A DNA stretch of 64,000 nt from JANXSF01 sp043745195 (GTDB lineage: Bacteria; Acidobacteriota; Terriglobia; Bryobacterales; Bryobacteraceae), in the NCBI GenBank assembly GCA_043745195.1, contig JAYTTF010000067.1:14150-78149 (forward strand), given 5' to 3'. The position numbers and the translations under genes are program-made. Positions within the stretch are counted from its first letter, which is position 1. Every line of letters begins with the position of its first letter. The notes beneath the pieces were generated by a model that was not told where the DNA came from, did not search any database, and saw only the letters and a program-made list of their open reading frames with translations. This document shows, in pieces, positions 1-9,470 of this stretch.

Positions 1-2
1 GG

Positions 3-257
3 CTGTTGGCTGGATTCGTAATGCTGGTGCTTTCCAGCTCAGAGATTGCGCTTAATGCGGTTTCCAACTTGCTGGGAATCAGCTATACTCCGATTGCTTT
101 ATTGCTGGTTGTTTTAACCTTGTTCTTAGTTGTTTCGTACCGATTTTCCATTGTGATTTCTGATTTGAAAGACGCCAACATAGCTTTGACACAGAAGCTG
201 GCAATTCTGGAATATCGAATTCAAGATCTTCATGAAGAAAGAAAAGAAAAAGTCTAA
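3..257 (+). CDS. DUF2304-family membrane protein, 5' end outside window
   Basis: This is the C-terminal part of a small membrane protein. The frame is open to the left edge, so the start lies outside the window; a TTG at position 6 could be read as a start but would remove the first membrane segment. What is visible is one strong hydrophobic helix (about residues 30-50) followed by an amphipathic, coiled-coil-like tail ending in charged residues. Hydrophobic helices followed by a short coiled coil are typical of DUF2304 proteins (usually about 115 residues), which commonly sit next to glycosyltransferases. The last 26 bases overlap the start of the TMTC-like gene, and a GT4 glycosyltransferase follows, so a role in surface-glycan assembly is a reasonable inference. 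The family call comes from pattern recognition only. Confidence 0.6.
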   Translation: MLAGFVMLVLSSSEIALNAVSNLLGISYTPIALLLVVLTLFLVVSYRFSIVISDLKDANIALTQKLAILEYRIQDLHEERKEKV

Positions 258-1965
258 TCCGGAAGCGGAAGCTAGCAGCGCAACACCTTGGTGGCTTTAT
301 GCCTTGGGAATTTCACTGTTGGTATTTTTTATTTTCGAGATTTACCAGCCCGCCTTGAATGGCCCTTTTGTATTCGACGATAGTTACCTTCCGATGCTGT
401 TGCCAAACGGCCCAGCACAGCCGTTTTCAATGTGGATCAGCGGTGTGCGGCCATTGCTGATGGCAAGTTTTTGGGCGAACATGCAACTGACAGGAGTTGA
501 ACCCTACGCATTTAAATTGGTAAACCTGCTTATCCATCTTTGCGCCGGCGCATTGGTTTGGTTATGGGCAAGAAAACTAATCAAGCGAAGCTTTCCCGAT
601 TTTACTGGTGATGCGCTTAGCGCTTTTGTAGCGGTGATTTTCTTATTGCATCCGCTGCAAACTGAATCTGTTTCCTATGTGGCAAGCCGATCGGAATCCC
701 TCAGTGGCCTTTTATTCATGGGCGCTTTGGTCACGTTTCTGTACCACGGAGAGAAGGCGGTTGGATGGTTTCGGACCGTTTGCGTGCTGCTTCTATTCGG
801 CCTTGCCGCGCTTACGAAGGAACATACAGCGGTGCTGCCATTGTTGCTGCTTTTGACGGATTATTTCTTTAATCCAGGATTCACGCTGGAGGGCATCAAG
901 AGGAATTGGCGAGTCTACGTTCCGGTGGCGATTGGGGCGCTTGTGGGTGTTTACGGCACTTTCCGGCTTCTGCGTTTCGACGATTCTGCGGGCTTCCGAA
1001 TAAAGGAATTTACTTGGTACCAATACCTTTTCACTCAGTGCCGTTCCATCCTAAACTACATTCAATTGTTTGTATTCCCAATTGGACAGAACATTGATCA
1101 CGATCAAGCCATATCGTTCTCGCTACTTGATCATGGAGCCCTGCTGTCAATGGCGTTATTGGTGGTCTTAACGATTGGAGCTTGCATTGTTCGTAAGCGG
1201 TTTCCCTTGGCAGCCTATGGGTTCTTAGTATTTCTGATTCTTCTTGCACCAACCTCATCGGTGATTCCGATTAAGGACACGCTGGTGGAAAGAAGAATGT
1301 ATCTGCCGTTGGTTGGTCTGTGCTTTGTGTTGGCTCAATTCCTACCGATGATTCGAATGCCAAGGGTGGCCTTGGTCGCTTTGCTTACTGCACTTTCTGC
1401 AGCATGCGGATTTGCGACTCTTGCAAGGAACCAGGTGTGGTCAAGCGCAATTGCTCTGTGGACGGACAGTGCTGCGAAGTCGCCAAAGAAAGGCCGTCCT
1501 GCGTTTCAAGTTGCCTACGCTCAATACCAGGGGGGCAACTGTGCTGAGGCAGTAAAGGGTTATGCACATGTGGCCGAATTGGAGAAACCGGATTACCGTT
1601 TGTATGCCGATTGGGCATTGGCGGCGGACTGTGCCGGAAATCTGGGTGAGGCGTTGGACAAGCTTCGTTTGGCGCAGAAAATCGAAAACAGCGCACACGT
1701 TCACGCAAACATTGGGATGATGCTGGCCAAGCAAGGAAAATCAGAAGAGGCTCTTGGGGAGTTAGACCAGGCTGAAAACATCAATGGACGATTCGCTATT
1801 GTTCCATTTTATAAGGGCAACGTCTTTATGCAACTCAACGATTACGACAAAGCAATTCAAGCCTATAACCGGGCCCTTCAACTTGATCCCAAAAATGGGG
1901 CAGCGCGTCAATCCATAGCAATGGCTGAGCGGCAAAAAGCGCAAGCTTCAGCAATCAAAAAGTGA
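232..1965 (+). CDS. TMTC-like polytopic membrane protein with C-terminal TPR repeats
   Basis: A 577-residue protein with a basic N-terminus, about ten hydrophobic segments (residues 25-410) and a soluble C-terminal part (about 430-577) built of tetratricopeptide repeats; the last repeat reads YDKAIQAYNRALQLDP. After the first membrane helix comes FVFDD (residues 46-50), an acidic first-loop motif like that of GT-C-fold mannosyltransferases and of eukaryotic TMTC proteins. In bacteria such proteins are usually annotated only as TPR or DUF1736 proteins; a lipid-linked sugar donor and a periplasmic protein acceptor are inferred, not shown. The gene overlaps the DUF2304 gene before it by 26 bases and the GT4 gene after it by 4 bases (GTGA), so the three genes are probably translated together. 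The start ATG has no clear ribosome binding site. Confidence 0.7.
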   Translation: MKKEKKKSNPEAEASSATPWWLYALGISLLVFFIFEIYQPALNGPFVFDDSYLPMLLPNGPAQPFSMWISGVRPLLMASFWANMQLTGVEPYAFKLVNLLIHLCAGALVWLWARKLIKRSFPDFTGDALSAFVAVIFLLHPLQTESVSYVASRSESLSGLLFMGALVTFLYHGEKAVGWFRTVCVLLLFGLAALTKEHTAVLPLLLLLTDYFFNPGFTLEGIKRNWRVYVPVAIGALVGVYGTFRLLRFDDSAGFRIKEFTWYQYLFTQCRSILNYIQLFVFPIGQNIDHDQAISFSLLDHGALLSMALLVVLTIGACIVRKRFPLAAYGFLVFLILLAPTSSVIPIKDTLVERRMYLPLVGLCFVLAQFLPMIRMPRVALVALLTALSAACGFATLARNQVWSSAIALWTDSAAKSPKKGRPAFQVAYAQYQGGNCAEAVKGYAHVAELEKPDYRLYADWALAADCAGNLGEALDKLRLAQKIENSAHVHANIGMMLAKQGKSEEALGELDQAENINGRFAIVPFYKGNVFMQLNDYDKAIQAYNRALQLDPKNGAARQSIAMAERQKAQASAIKK

Positions 1966-3074
1966 TCCCCTTGCGCATTGGAGTTAACGCACTATATCTG
2001 ATTCCGGGAGGAGTGGGTGGAACTGAAATTTTCCTACGAAATTTGCTAGACTCCCTTTCGCGTATCGATTCATCCAATCAGTATGTGGTTTACACAAACG
2101 CTGGAACGGGCAATGACTTAGTACCCAACGCTCCGAACTTCCGGCAGAGCAGACAGTGGGTGAACGCCAACATTCGCCCTGCGCGCATTCTCTGGGAACA
2201 AGCCGTCCTGCCGTTTGTTGTGCGCAGCGATGGATTGGACGTATTGCTAAATGGTGGATTTACGGCTCCACTGCTTGCAACATGCCCGCAGGTAACATTC
2301 ATCCACGACATGCAGTACAAGCGCCACCCCGAATATTTCCGTCCCATTGATTTGTTGTTTTGGAACTTGCTGGTTGGTGCCGCCATTCGGCGCTCCAAAC
2401 GATTGGTCACTATCTCAGAATCTGCACGTACGGACATCCGCGAGTTCTTCCAATTGGATGCCGCCGTTGCACCACTCGGCGTTGAACAACGGTTTTTCGA
2501 TATAGCAACGGAACGAAAGACTCAACATCCAGAGCCATTTCTTTTGTGCGTCTCAACGTTGCATCCGCACAAAAATATTGAACTGCTGCTTCGCGCCTAC
2601 GCAAACTTTCGAAACAAGTATCCAGACATTAAATTGGTATTGGCAGGTATGCGAGGTTTTCAAGCAGGACCAGTGGAACTGCTGATGCAGAAACTTTCGC
2701 TCAGCGAGCATGTCAAAATCACTGGATGGATTCCTCGGGAAGAGATCTACAGACTTTATACTCGCGCCAGCGCGTTTGTATTTCCTTCCTTGTTTGAAGG
2801 ATTCGGCATTCCATTAGTCGAGGCACTAGCCGCTGGTATTCCTTCCATCTGCGCGAACCTTGAACCAATGAAGACCAATGCTGGAGACGCAGCACTAACC
2901 TTTGAACCAACCAGTGTGGATGAACTCACAAACGCCTTATTGCGAATTACCAGTGACTCTGAATTGCGGATGCAACTTTGTTTAGCCGGACAGGCGCAGG
3001 CACAACAGTTTCGATGGGAACGGACCGCTGCCGTTACACTTCATGAATTGACTGAGGCCGCACGTCTGTCATAG
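1962..3074 (+). CDS. GT4-family glycosyltransferase (GT-B fold)
   Basis: A 370-residue glycosyltransferase of the GT4 family, which transfers a sugar from a nucleotide-sugar donor to a growing glycan at the cytoplasmic face. The N-terminal Rossmann half carries a GGVGGTEIFLRNLL segment near residues 17-30. The C-terminal half carries the usual sequence STLHPHKNIELLLRAY and the donor-site motif EGFGIPLVEALAAG (about residues 279-292), with the conserved Glu that contacts the sugar nucleotide. It starts with GTG overlapping the stop of the TMTC-like gene by four bases, so it is translationally coupled to it. The acceptor and sugar cannot be deduced. Together with the two genes before it, it forms the end of a surface-glycan operon. 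Confidence 0.88.
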   Translation: MIPLRIGVNALYLIPGGVGGTEIFLRNLLDSLSRIDSSNQYVVYTNAGTGNDLVPNAPNFRQSRQWVNANIRPARILWEQAVLPFVVRSDGLDVLLNGGFTAPLLATCPQVTFIHDMQYKRHPEYFRPIDLLFWNLLVGAAIRRSKRLVTISESARTDIREFFQLDAAVAPLGVEQRFFDIATERKTQHPEPFLLCVSTLHPHKNIELLLRAYANFRNKYPDIKLVLAGMRGFQAGPVELLMQKLSLSEHVKITGWIPREEIYRLYTRASAFVFPSLFEGFGIPLVEALAAGIPSICANLEPMKTNAGDAALTFEPTSVDELTNALLRITSDSELRMQLCLAGQAQAQQFRWERTAAVTLHELTEAARLS

Positions 3075-3088
3075 CTATACTGAAACTC

Positions 3089-4423
3089 TTGCCCACGGAA
3101 ATACAAAACGGCCAGCAGCCTGGAACGCTGCATAAAGTTCTCGGTGCAGCATTCGCGATAGCCGTCACCGTTGGCGGAACAGTGGGTCCAGGCGTGCTGC
3201 GATCGCCGGGTTTTATTGCCGCACTGGCAAGCTCTCCCGCGATGATGTTAGCCTTGTGGGCCGCAGGCGGGTTGTACGCACTGTTGGGCACCATGGCTGT
3301 TGCTGAACTGGCTTCGTTGTTTCCTGAAGCTGGAGGTCTTTATGTCTACGCACGGGAAGCGTTCGGGGAAGTTGCAGGGATAACCATCGGTTGGAGCGAT
3401 CTTGTGGCCACATGTGCCGCTGCCGCCTCTATTGCGGTTACTGGATCCGATTTTGCCGTGGCGCTTTGGCCAGGCTTGGCAGGCATGGAAACCATTTTTT
3501 CAGTTTTGGCCGTTCTGTTTTTCGCAGCGATTCAATGGCAAGGAATTAGGACCAGCGGATGGGTTCAGGAATGGACAAGCATTCTGCAAGTAGGCGTTCT
3601 GCTGATATTGGTCGGCTGCTGTTTCTTTCTTCGCGGCAATGTGGATCCTGCGACCTCCACCCTTCCAATTCGAGATCCCTCTTGGACGGCACTTGGCGGA
3701 GCGTTCCTTGCAATGAGGTACATCATTATGGACTACGACGGATGGTACAGTGCCATCTATTTTTCTGAAGAGGATCGTGAGCAAGGCGGCGGCATGGGAC
3801 GTTCTATGGTGATTGGTGTGTTGGTGATCATTGCCTGCTACATCGCACTGAACGCTGCGTTTCTGTCCGTGCTGCCGTTACCGCAGTTGGCCGGATCGAA
3901 GCTGGCGGCTGCCGACGTTGCTCACAAATTATTAGGCCCTGCCGGGGCCAAAGCCATCACTTTAATTTCACTCATCATGGCAGTCGCAGTGATTCATCCA
4001 ATGTTGTTGATGAACTCACGCTTAGCATTTTCCATGGGGCGTTCCGGAATACTTTGGCACAAGCTAGCGACCGTGAACAAGGCAGGAACACCCACGTTTG
4101 GCTTGATCCTCAGCACCTTGTTGATCGTGTTCTTCACTGCCACCGGAACTTTTGAAAAGCTGTCGGCGATTGGCTCCTTCATGTTCGTAGTGAACTACGG
4201 CACTTCTTTTCTTGCGCTGGTGGTGATCAGGAAAAGGGCTCCGGAGTTGTTCAGGCCATTTCAAGCTTGGGGTGCACCTTGGACAACATTTATAGCAATC
4301 CTGGCAAGTGCGGGTTACTTGGCCGGGGTGGCATGGAACGATCAAGCCAACAGCAGCATGGCTATTTTGTTCCTTCTGCTTGCCTATCCGGTGACGCAGC
4401 TGATAAGAAAGCTCAGTTGGTAA
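3089..4423 (+). CDS. APC-superfamily amino acid permease
   Basis: A 444-residue integral membrane protein with about twelve hydrophobic segments. The first helix contains TVGGTVGPGVLRSPG, the glycine-rich unwound helix typical of APC-superfamily transporters, where the substrate amino group and carboxylate are bound. The second helix and the following loop (GGLYALLGTMAVAELASLFP, then GGLYVYAREAFG) also match the family. It should import or exchange amino acids or related amines, driven by an ion gradient; the substrate is unknown. The chosen start is TTG at 3089, fifteen bases after the stop of the glycosyltransferase; no ATG lies before the first helix. The gene ends two bases before the convergent stop of the Aas-like gene. 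Confidence 0.85.
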   Translation: MPTEIQNGQQPGTLHKVLGAAFAIAVTVGGTVGPGVLRSPGFIAALASSPAMMLALWAAGGLYALLGTMAVAELASLFPEAGGLYVYAREAFGEVAGITIGWSDLVATCAAAASIAVTGSDFAVALWPGLAGMETIFSVLAVLFFAAIQWQGIRTSGWVQEWTSILQVGVLLILVGCCFFLRGNVDPATSTLPIRDPSWTALGGAFLAMRYIIMDYDGWYSAIYFSEEDREQGGGMGRSMVIGVLVIIACYIALNAAFLSVLPLPQLAGSKLAAADVAHKLLGPAGAKAITLISLIMAVAVIHPMLLMNSRLAFSMGRSGILWHKLATVNKAGTPTFGLILSTLLIVFFTATGTFEKLSAIGSFMFVVNYGTSFLALVVIRKRAPELFRPFQAWGAPWTTFIAILASAGYLAGVAWNDQANSSMAILFLLLAYPVTQLIRKLSW

Positions 4424-4425
4424 AC

Positions 4426-7400
4426 TTACTCTGCAGCCAGAGTGGCAGCTAGTTTCCTGGCACCGCGTAAGTCAGTTTTCCCGGAACCCAAACTAGGAAT
4501 CGCTTCAATCGCATAGTAGTTTTCCCTCTTGGGAATCCACAGCGCAGGCAACTCACTTTCGGAGAGTTTCTTCCATAATTCTGCGGGTGCCATATCAGAG
4601 CCTGAATACAATACAACCAGCCGTTCACCGCGAGTATCGTCAGGGATGCTTGCAACATGGCATAGGGCATCGCCTAGCACTGCATGCAATGCTTCTTCTA
4701 CTTTTAAGTGAGGGACCATCTCTCCGCCGATCTTACTAAAGCGCGCCAAGCGGTCAGTGATTTTCAAAAAACCATCCTCATCCATCACGCCGATGTCGCC
4801 AGTAATGTAGAAGCCGTTGTACATCACCCTTGAGGTTAGTTCCGGCTGCTTGAGGTAACCGGCCATCAGGCTGGGACTCTTCACAAGCAATAGTCCCTCA
4901 GCGCCTGCTTCCAGGGGTTGGAAAGAATCAGGGTCCACCACTTTGACCACTGTTCCAGGAATTGGGCAACCTACCGTGCCAGGTTTGCGACCCTTTTGGG
5001 CGTTTGTAGTATCGATGAAATCGGGGACATTCAAGCTGATAACAGGGGACATTTCCGTGCAGCCATAACCTTCCATCACTTCCACTCCGTATTTTTCGCG
5101 GAAGCCTTCGGCAACGGCTTCCCGCATTTTTTCGGCGGCCACGATCACCCAGCGCAGGTGTGCGAATTGTTCCTTGGTGACTTTCCGCAAATACCCTGTG
5201 CAGAAAGTTGGCGTGGAAACCAGGAAAGTACCACGATGCTTTTCCGCCAGTTCGCCGATCACTTTTGCGTCCATCGGTGAATAGTGATAAACAGCTTTGA
5301 ACGCCTTCACCAATGGGAACCACATGGTGCAGCAATATCCGAAGGAATGGAACAGGGGTAGTGCACCGATGAGGCAATCGGTTTCGTTGACGGGAAATAC
5401 TTGCGCGGTGGCCCTAAGGTTGGAAAGAACGTTGAAGTGAGTCAACTGCACTCCTTTGGGAATGCCTGTACTTCCACTTGAAAAAATCACCGTGGCAATA
5501 TCATCGGGAGCGGCGTTACATAGCGAACCAACAGGTAGAAAGCGGGCACGGATGGCTGCCTTCGTCTTATCAGAACTGGAAAACCCAGTCATCAATTCGT
5601 CAAAGAAGACAAAGCCGGGGCGCTCGGCGATTTTCGCTTTTTCAAGAAACGCTCTGGTTGTGAAAATCGTCTTCAATTCACATAGTTCACTGCTGTCTTC
5701 TAGCACTTCAGGGCCCGTGGTGTAGTTCAAGTTGACGGAAGTGCGCGCAGCGAATGCGATGCCTAAATTGGCAAGCACTCCACCAACGGAAGATGGTAGC
5801 AACAAGCCAATGCGCTGCTCGCCGGACCTTTCACGATCAAGCCATGATGCGATTAACAAGCCAGCAATTAAACACTCGCCATAGGTTAACTCCTTGTCTG
5901 AAGAATCGGCGATGGCGATTCGTTTCCAATTGCGTCTGGCGGTAATGGCGAACTGTACCGGCAAAACGTCGCTAGCCTCTTTGCGTTCTGTCCAAGCGGT
6001 GGATCCCAATTCAGCAATCACTTCGCGGAGTTTCACAGGGGAAATGCCAGCGGCCATTGGTTCACCATAATAGATGCCCAACTTCTTGCGCCAAGGGCTG
6101 CTCCAATTGGTGAATGACACGCCACGAAGAACAGAAAACGGTGTATCCACGCCGCGGTCAATCCAGATGGGAATAATTGGCGCACCGGTGCCTTCCACAA
6201 TCCGTTCAAACCCACGTTGTAAGGGAAGTAAGTTTCCGGTTCGTGTCAGTGAACCTTCCGGGAAGATTCCTACCAGTTCCCCCGATTCCAATTCCCGCTT
6301 GCCGGCGCGAAGAGATTCGATTACGTCCCGCTTAGAGTTTTGTGAAACAGGTATGGATTTAAAAGCGCTGAAAAACCAATGACCCCAACTGGAATAGTAG
6401 TAGGGCCGCCAAACCATCCAACGAATAAACCGAGGTGTGGCAACGCCGGTGAGGATGGTGTCAATAAATGTGGTGTGGTTGGATATCAGCATGGCTGCAC
6501 CAGTAGTTGGAACAAATTCCTTGCCCACCGCTTTAACATCGAACATAGTGTGCAGCCACGCGCGAAACCCGAAGCGCATTACCAGTTCAGGCATGATGAC
6601 GATCACTGCAATTGAGGCGGCCAATTCCATAAGGCCAACAACTGCGAAGATCCAGCGGGGGTGCAGTTTCATTACTTCATCCAACAAGTAGAACAAGCCA
6701 CTGGCAGAGATCACGCCCAGCATGTTGTAAAAATTATTCGTGGCGATTAGCCGGCCCTTCTCAGTATGGGCAGGCTTTTCCTGCAAGTATGCGTTCAAGG
6801 GGACAATGAAGAGACCACCGGAAAGTCCGACTAGGACGAGCCAGAATGCTGCTGCGTTGAATGAACCAGCACCGCTTAGAGCTAGCGCAAAAATGCCCAT
6901 CAGAATAGAGCCTACAGGGACCAAACCTAGCTCCACATAATCGCCAGAGATTTTTCCGGCAATTACTGAACCCACGGCAATACCGACTGCTAGTGCTGCC
7001 GCCAGCAAACCCGCATCCGATTCACTTACGCCTAAGGTCAGACGGCCAAACATCAGCATGTTCATTTGAAAGAGTGCACCGACAAACCAGAAAAAAGTGA
7101 TGCCTAGGACGGTAAGCCACATGGTGCGCTGGGCAATCATACGCCGGGTGCCGTCTATGATTTCTGCAAAGGGATTCCAATGTATTGGACCGCTTGCTCC
7201 GCTGGGCTTTACCTTCGGGATACCCAGGCTCGTTAGCGATCCAATCACCGCAAGCAGTAGAAGAACACTACCCATCCTAAAAGGTTCCAACTTCCAGTGT
7301 TCGTAAAGTAAGGTCCCAACGCTGGCACCCAGAACAATTGCTGCGAACGTTGTCATTTCCAGCAACCCGTTGGCACGCGACAGATCCGATTCCGGCAGCA

Positions 7401-7821
7401 TCTCTGGAAGGATTCCGTATTTGGCAGGACTGAAAAAATTAGCTTGAATAGCAAGCATGAACAGGACCACAAGCAGATATTCCATGCGCCCGCTAATCAA
7501 CGCTGCAATCCCCACAGTCATTACAAGCATTTCAAAAGCTTTGGTGAAGATTAGGACTTTCGTTTTTGAGAAGCGGTCGGCAAGTTGACCGGACCAGCCG
7601 GCGAACAGAAGAAAGGGAACTACAAAAACGGCGCCGGCCAAAGCCAGCCATTTCCCTTTTTCAGCGGCCATATCAACAGCAGCAACGCTGACAATCATTT
7701 TGTAAACGTTGTCGTTGAATGCGCCCAGGAACTGCGTCCAAAGGAAACATTGAAATCCACCGTCTTTCAGCAGACGGTTGTAGCTTGAACTTGCCATAGT
7801 GTTTTTGTTTTCGGCGGTCAT
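4426..7821 (-). CDS. aas: Aas-type fusion: MFS lysophospholipid transporter, PlsC acyltransferase and acyl-ACP synthetase
   Basis: A very long protein (about 1131 residues from the ATG at 7821) with three modules. Residues about 10-400 are an MFS transporter like LplT. Next is a PlsC-type acyltransferase with the HX4D motif NHTTFID (about residue 449) and FPEGSLTRTG. Last is an AMP-forming synthetase with IFSSGSTGIPKG (about residue 780), GYGCTEMSP and the C-terminal catalytic-lysine motif SGKTDL. In established systems LplT flips lysophospholipid inward and Aas re-acylates it, so one polypeptide would do both; LplT-Aas fusions are known in several bacteria. An upstream in-frame ATG at 7908 is possible but would add a poorly hydrophobic leader and extend toward the divergent sigma-54 activator gene; an ATG at 7797 is an alternative start. 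Confidence 0.88.
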   Translation of the reverse strand: MTAENKNTMASSSYNRLLKDGGFQCFLWTQFLGAFNDNVYKMIVSVAAVDMAAEKGKWLALAGAVFVVPFLLFAGWSGQLADRFSKTKVLIFTKAFEMLVMTVGIAALISGRMEYLLVVLFMLAIQANFFSPAKYGILPEMLPESDLSRANGLLEMTTFAAIVLGASVGTLLYEHWKLEPFRMGSVLLLLAVIGSLTSLGIPKVKPSGASGPIHWNPFAEIIDGTRRMIAQRTMWLTVLGITFFWFVGALFQMNMLMFGRLTLGVSESDAGLLAAALAVGIAVGSVIAGKISGDYVELGLVPVGSILMGIFALALSGAGSFNAAAFWLVLVGLSGGLFIVPLNAYLQEKPAHTEKGRLIATNNFYNMLGVISASGLFYLLDEVMKLHPRWIFAVVGLMELAASIAVIVIMPELVMRFGFRAWLHTMFDVKAVGKEFVPTTGAAMLISNHTTFIDTILTGVATPRFIRWMVWRPYYYSSWGHWFFSAFKSIPVSQNSKRDVIESLRAGKRELESGELVGIFPEGSLTRTGNLLPLQRGFERIVEGTGAPIIPIWIDRGVDTPFSVLRGVSFTNWSSPWRKKLGIYYGEPMAAGISPVKLREVIAELGSTAWTERKEASDVLPVQFAITARRNWKRIAIADSSDKELTYGECLIAGLLIASWLDRERSGEQRIGLLLPSSVGGVLANLGIAFAARTSVNLNYTTGPEVLEDSSELCELKTIFTTRAFLEKAKIAERPGFVFFDELMTGFSSSDKTKAAIRARFLPVGSLCNAAPDDIATVIFSSGSTGIPKGVQLTHFNVLSNLRATAQVFPVNETDCLIGALPLFHSFGYCCTMWFPLVKAFKAVYHYSPMDAKVIGELAEKHRGTFLVSTPTFCTGYLRKVTKEQFAHLRWVIVAAEKMREAVAEGFREKYGVEVMEGYGCTEMSPVISLNVPDFIDTTNAQKGRKPGTVGCPIPGTVVKVVDPDSFQPLEAGAEGLLLVKSPSLMAGYLKQPELTSRVMYNGFYITGDIGVMDEDGFLKITDRLARFSKIGGEMVPHLKVEEALHAVLGDALCHVASIPDDTRGERLVVLYSGSDMAPAELWKKLSESELPALWIPKRENYYAIEAIPSLGSGKTDLRGARKLAATLAAE

Positions 7822-7958
7822 GCTCTGATGTAATGCACGAGAAAGGCCAGAGGCATCTGGATATCTTCCCACGTATTTCCAATGGCTTGCAGGATGTTCT
7901 TTCGGCAATCGAAAACCGTGGCATACACATTATGATCTCAGTGAGCATAAAATGTACT

Positions 7959-9470
7959 ATGAGTCTTTGGACAAACGCAGAACGATCGTTTCTTGAAGCG
8001 GTGGGGAGATTGGCTTACGCCAACCCCTTTTTGCCGGAACGGGTGCAATTGGAAAAGTCTGCTCTTGGGAAAGCCTTTGTCACTGTTCCCATGTTCTGGA
8101 GCAGTTCCCCCTCCGCGCCGGAAGCGGTCAATCCAAACTTGTGGAAGATTTCTGAAAAGTTAGAACCGCTGATAGCGCGCTCGCGAGACCGGATTGCGGT
8201 TGGCGATTTATCGAAAGAGGATGCGATGGTTTATGAATCCGCAGTCCATCATCTTTTGTACCAGCGCTGCTATCCCGAATTCATTGCATGCGGACAAACA
8301 CGCTGGGGGTTCTACAAAAAGTTTGTTACCGATTGGAATTTCTTTTTTCAAATTCCCGGGAAGCAGTTCGAGACACAGTGGCAGCCAGCACACGCATTTG
8401 CATGTTTCTGGCACATTCAACGGGCGTTTCATCACATTTTTGACGGCATCATCGGCAACTCCTTACCGGCTGCGAAACTGCGAGCCAGTGTTTGGGAGTC
8501 GATCTTCACACACGATATGCATCGTTATAGAAGATCTCTTTATAAAAAGATGGAACAGTTCCCCACCCTGATTACAGGGCCTTCAGGCAGTGGAAAGGAA
8601 ATTGTTGCAAGAGCTATTGCCGGATCACGCTACATCGCTTTCAACGCAAATCGATTAAGTTTTGAGGAGCCTAAAGAAGAGTTTTTTCACGCCATCAATA
8701 TGGCCGCGCTTTCACCTGCGTTGATTGAGTCAGAGCTATTCGGCCATCGCCGTGGAGCGTTCACTGGTGCAGTGGGGGATCGTAAAGGATACCTGGAATC
8801 CTGTCCGCAGCTCGGTTCCGTGTTCCTGGATGAACTAGGAGAATTGGATATCAGCCTACAAGCGAAGCTTCTGCGCGTATTGGAAACTCGCACGTTTCAG
8901 CAAGTTGGCGACGTGGTTTCCCGCAAGTTTGCAGGCAAGCTGATAGCAGCAACCAACCGTGATTTGGCAAATGAAATTGCCAATGGAACATTTCGCGAGG
9001 ATCTGTATTATCGCCTCTGCGCTGATCGCATTCAGACCCCAGGCTTGGCTGAGCAATTAAAAGATAGGCCAGAAACGCTGGATGAATTGGCGCTGTATAT
9101 GGCTCGGCGAACTGCTGGAGATGAAGCGGAAACACTCTCGCAAGATGTGAAAGCATGGATGGCGCGTGAATTGCCCGCCAACTATTCCTGGCCAGGAAAC
9201 TACCGTGAACTGGAACAGTGCGTGCGCAATATTTTGATTCGTCGCGGGTATCAACCGTTGCAGCAATTCAAGCCCGTAGGGCAGGACAACTTCTACGACC
9301 AGATGAGCCGTGGTGAGGTGACTGCCGGGCAAGTGCTTTCGTATTATTCAGCACTGGTTTATTCGCAATGCGGAAGTTACGAGGAAACGGCCAAGCGGCT
9401 CGACCTGGACCGGCGCACAGTTAAGCGTTATGTTAATGCGCAGTTAGTGCTTCAAAAAACAAAGTCTTGA
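7959..9470 (+). CDS. Sigma-54-dependent transcriptional activator with an uncharacterised N-terminal domain
   Basis: A bacterial enhancer-binding protein of about 503 residues. The central AAA+ domain has Walker A GPSGSGKE (about residues 207-214), the sigma-54 contact loop GAFTGA (about 266-271) and Walker B VFLDELGELD (about 289), plus the arginine-rich FREDLYYRL segment. The C-terminus (about 475-498) holds a Fis-like helix-turn-helix, SYEETAKRLDLDRRTVKRYV. The first 200 residues are not a receiver, GAF or PAS domain that I recognise; they are rich in aromatic residues and probably form the sensing domain. I chose the ATG at 7959; an ATG at 7932 is also in frame. No histidine kinase is adjacent, and the gene is divergent from the Aas-like gene. 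Its last 38 bases overlap the convergent nucleoside hydrolase gene. Its target promoters are unknown. Confidence 0.88.
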   Translation: MSLWTNAERSFLEAVGRLAYANPFLPERVQLEKSALGKAFVTVPMFWSSSPSAPEAVNPNLWKISEKLEPLIARSRDRIAVGDLSKEDAMVYESAVHHLLYQRCYPEFIACGQTRWGFYKKFVTDWNFFFQIPGKQFETQWQPAHAFACFWHIQRAFHHIFDGIIGNSLPAAKLRASVWESIFTHDMHRYRRSLYKKMEQFPTLITGPSGSGKEIVARAIAGSRYIAFNANRLSFEEPKEEFFHAINMAALSPALIESELFGHRRGAFTGAVGDRKGYLESCPQLGSVFLDELGELDISLQAKLLRVLETRTFQQVGDVVSRKFAGKLIAATNRDLANEIANGTFREDLYYRLCADRIQTPGLAEQLKDRPETLDELALYMARRTAGDEAETLSQDVKAWMARELPANYSWPGNYRELEQCVRNILIRRGYQPLQQFKPVGQDNFYDQMSRGEVTAGQVLSYYSALVYSQCGSYEETAKRLDLDRRTVKRYVNAQLVLQKTKS

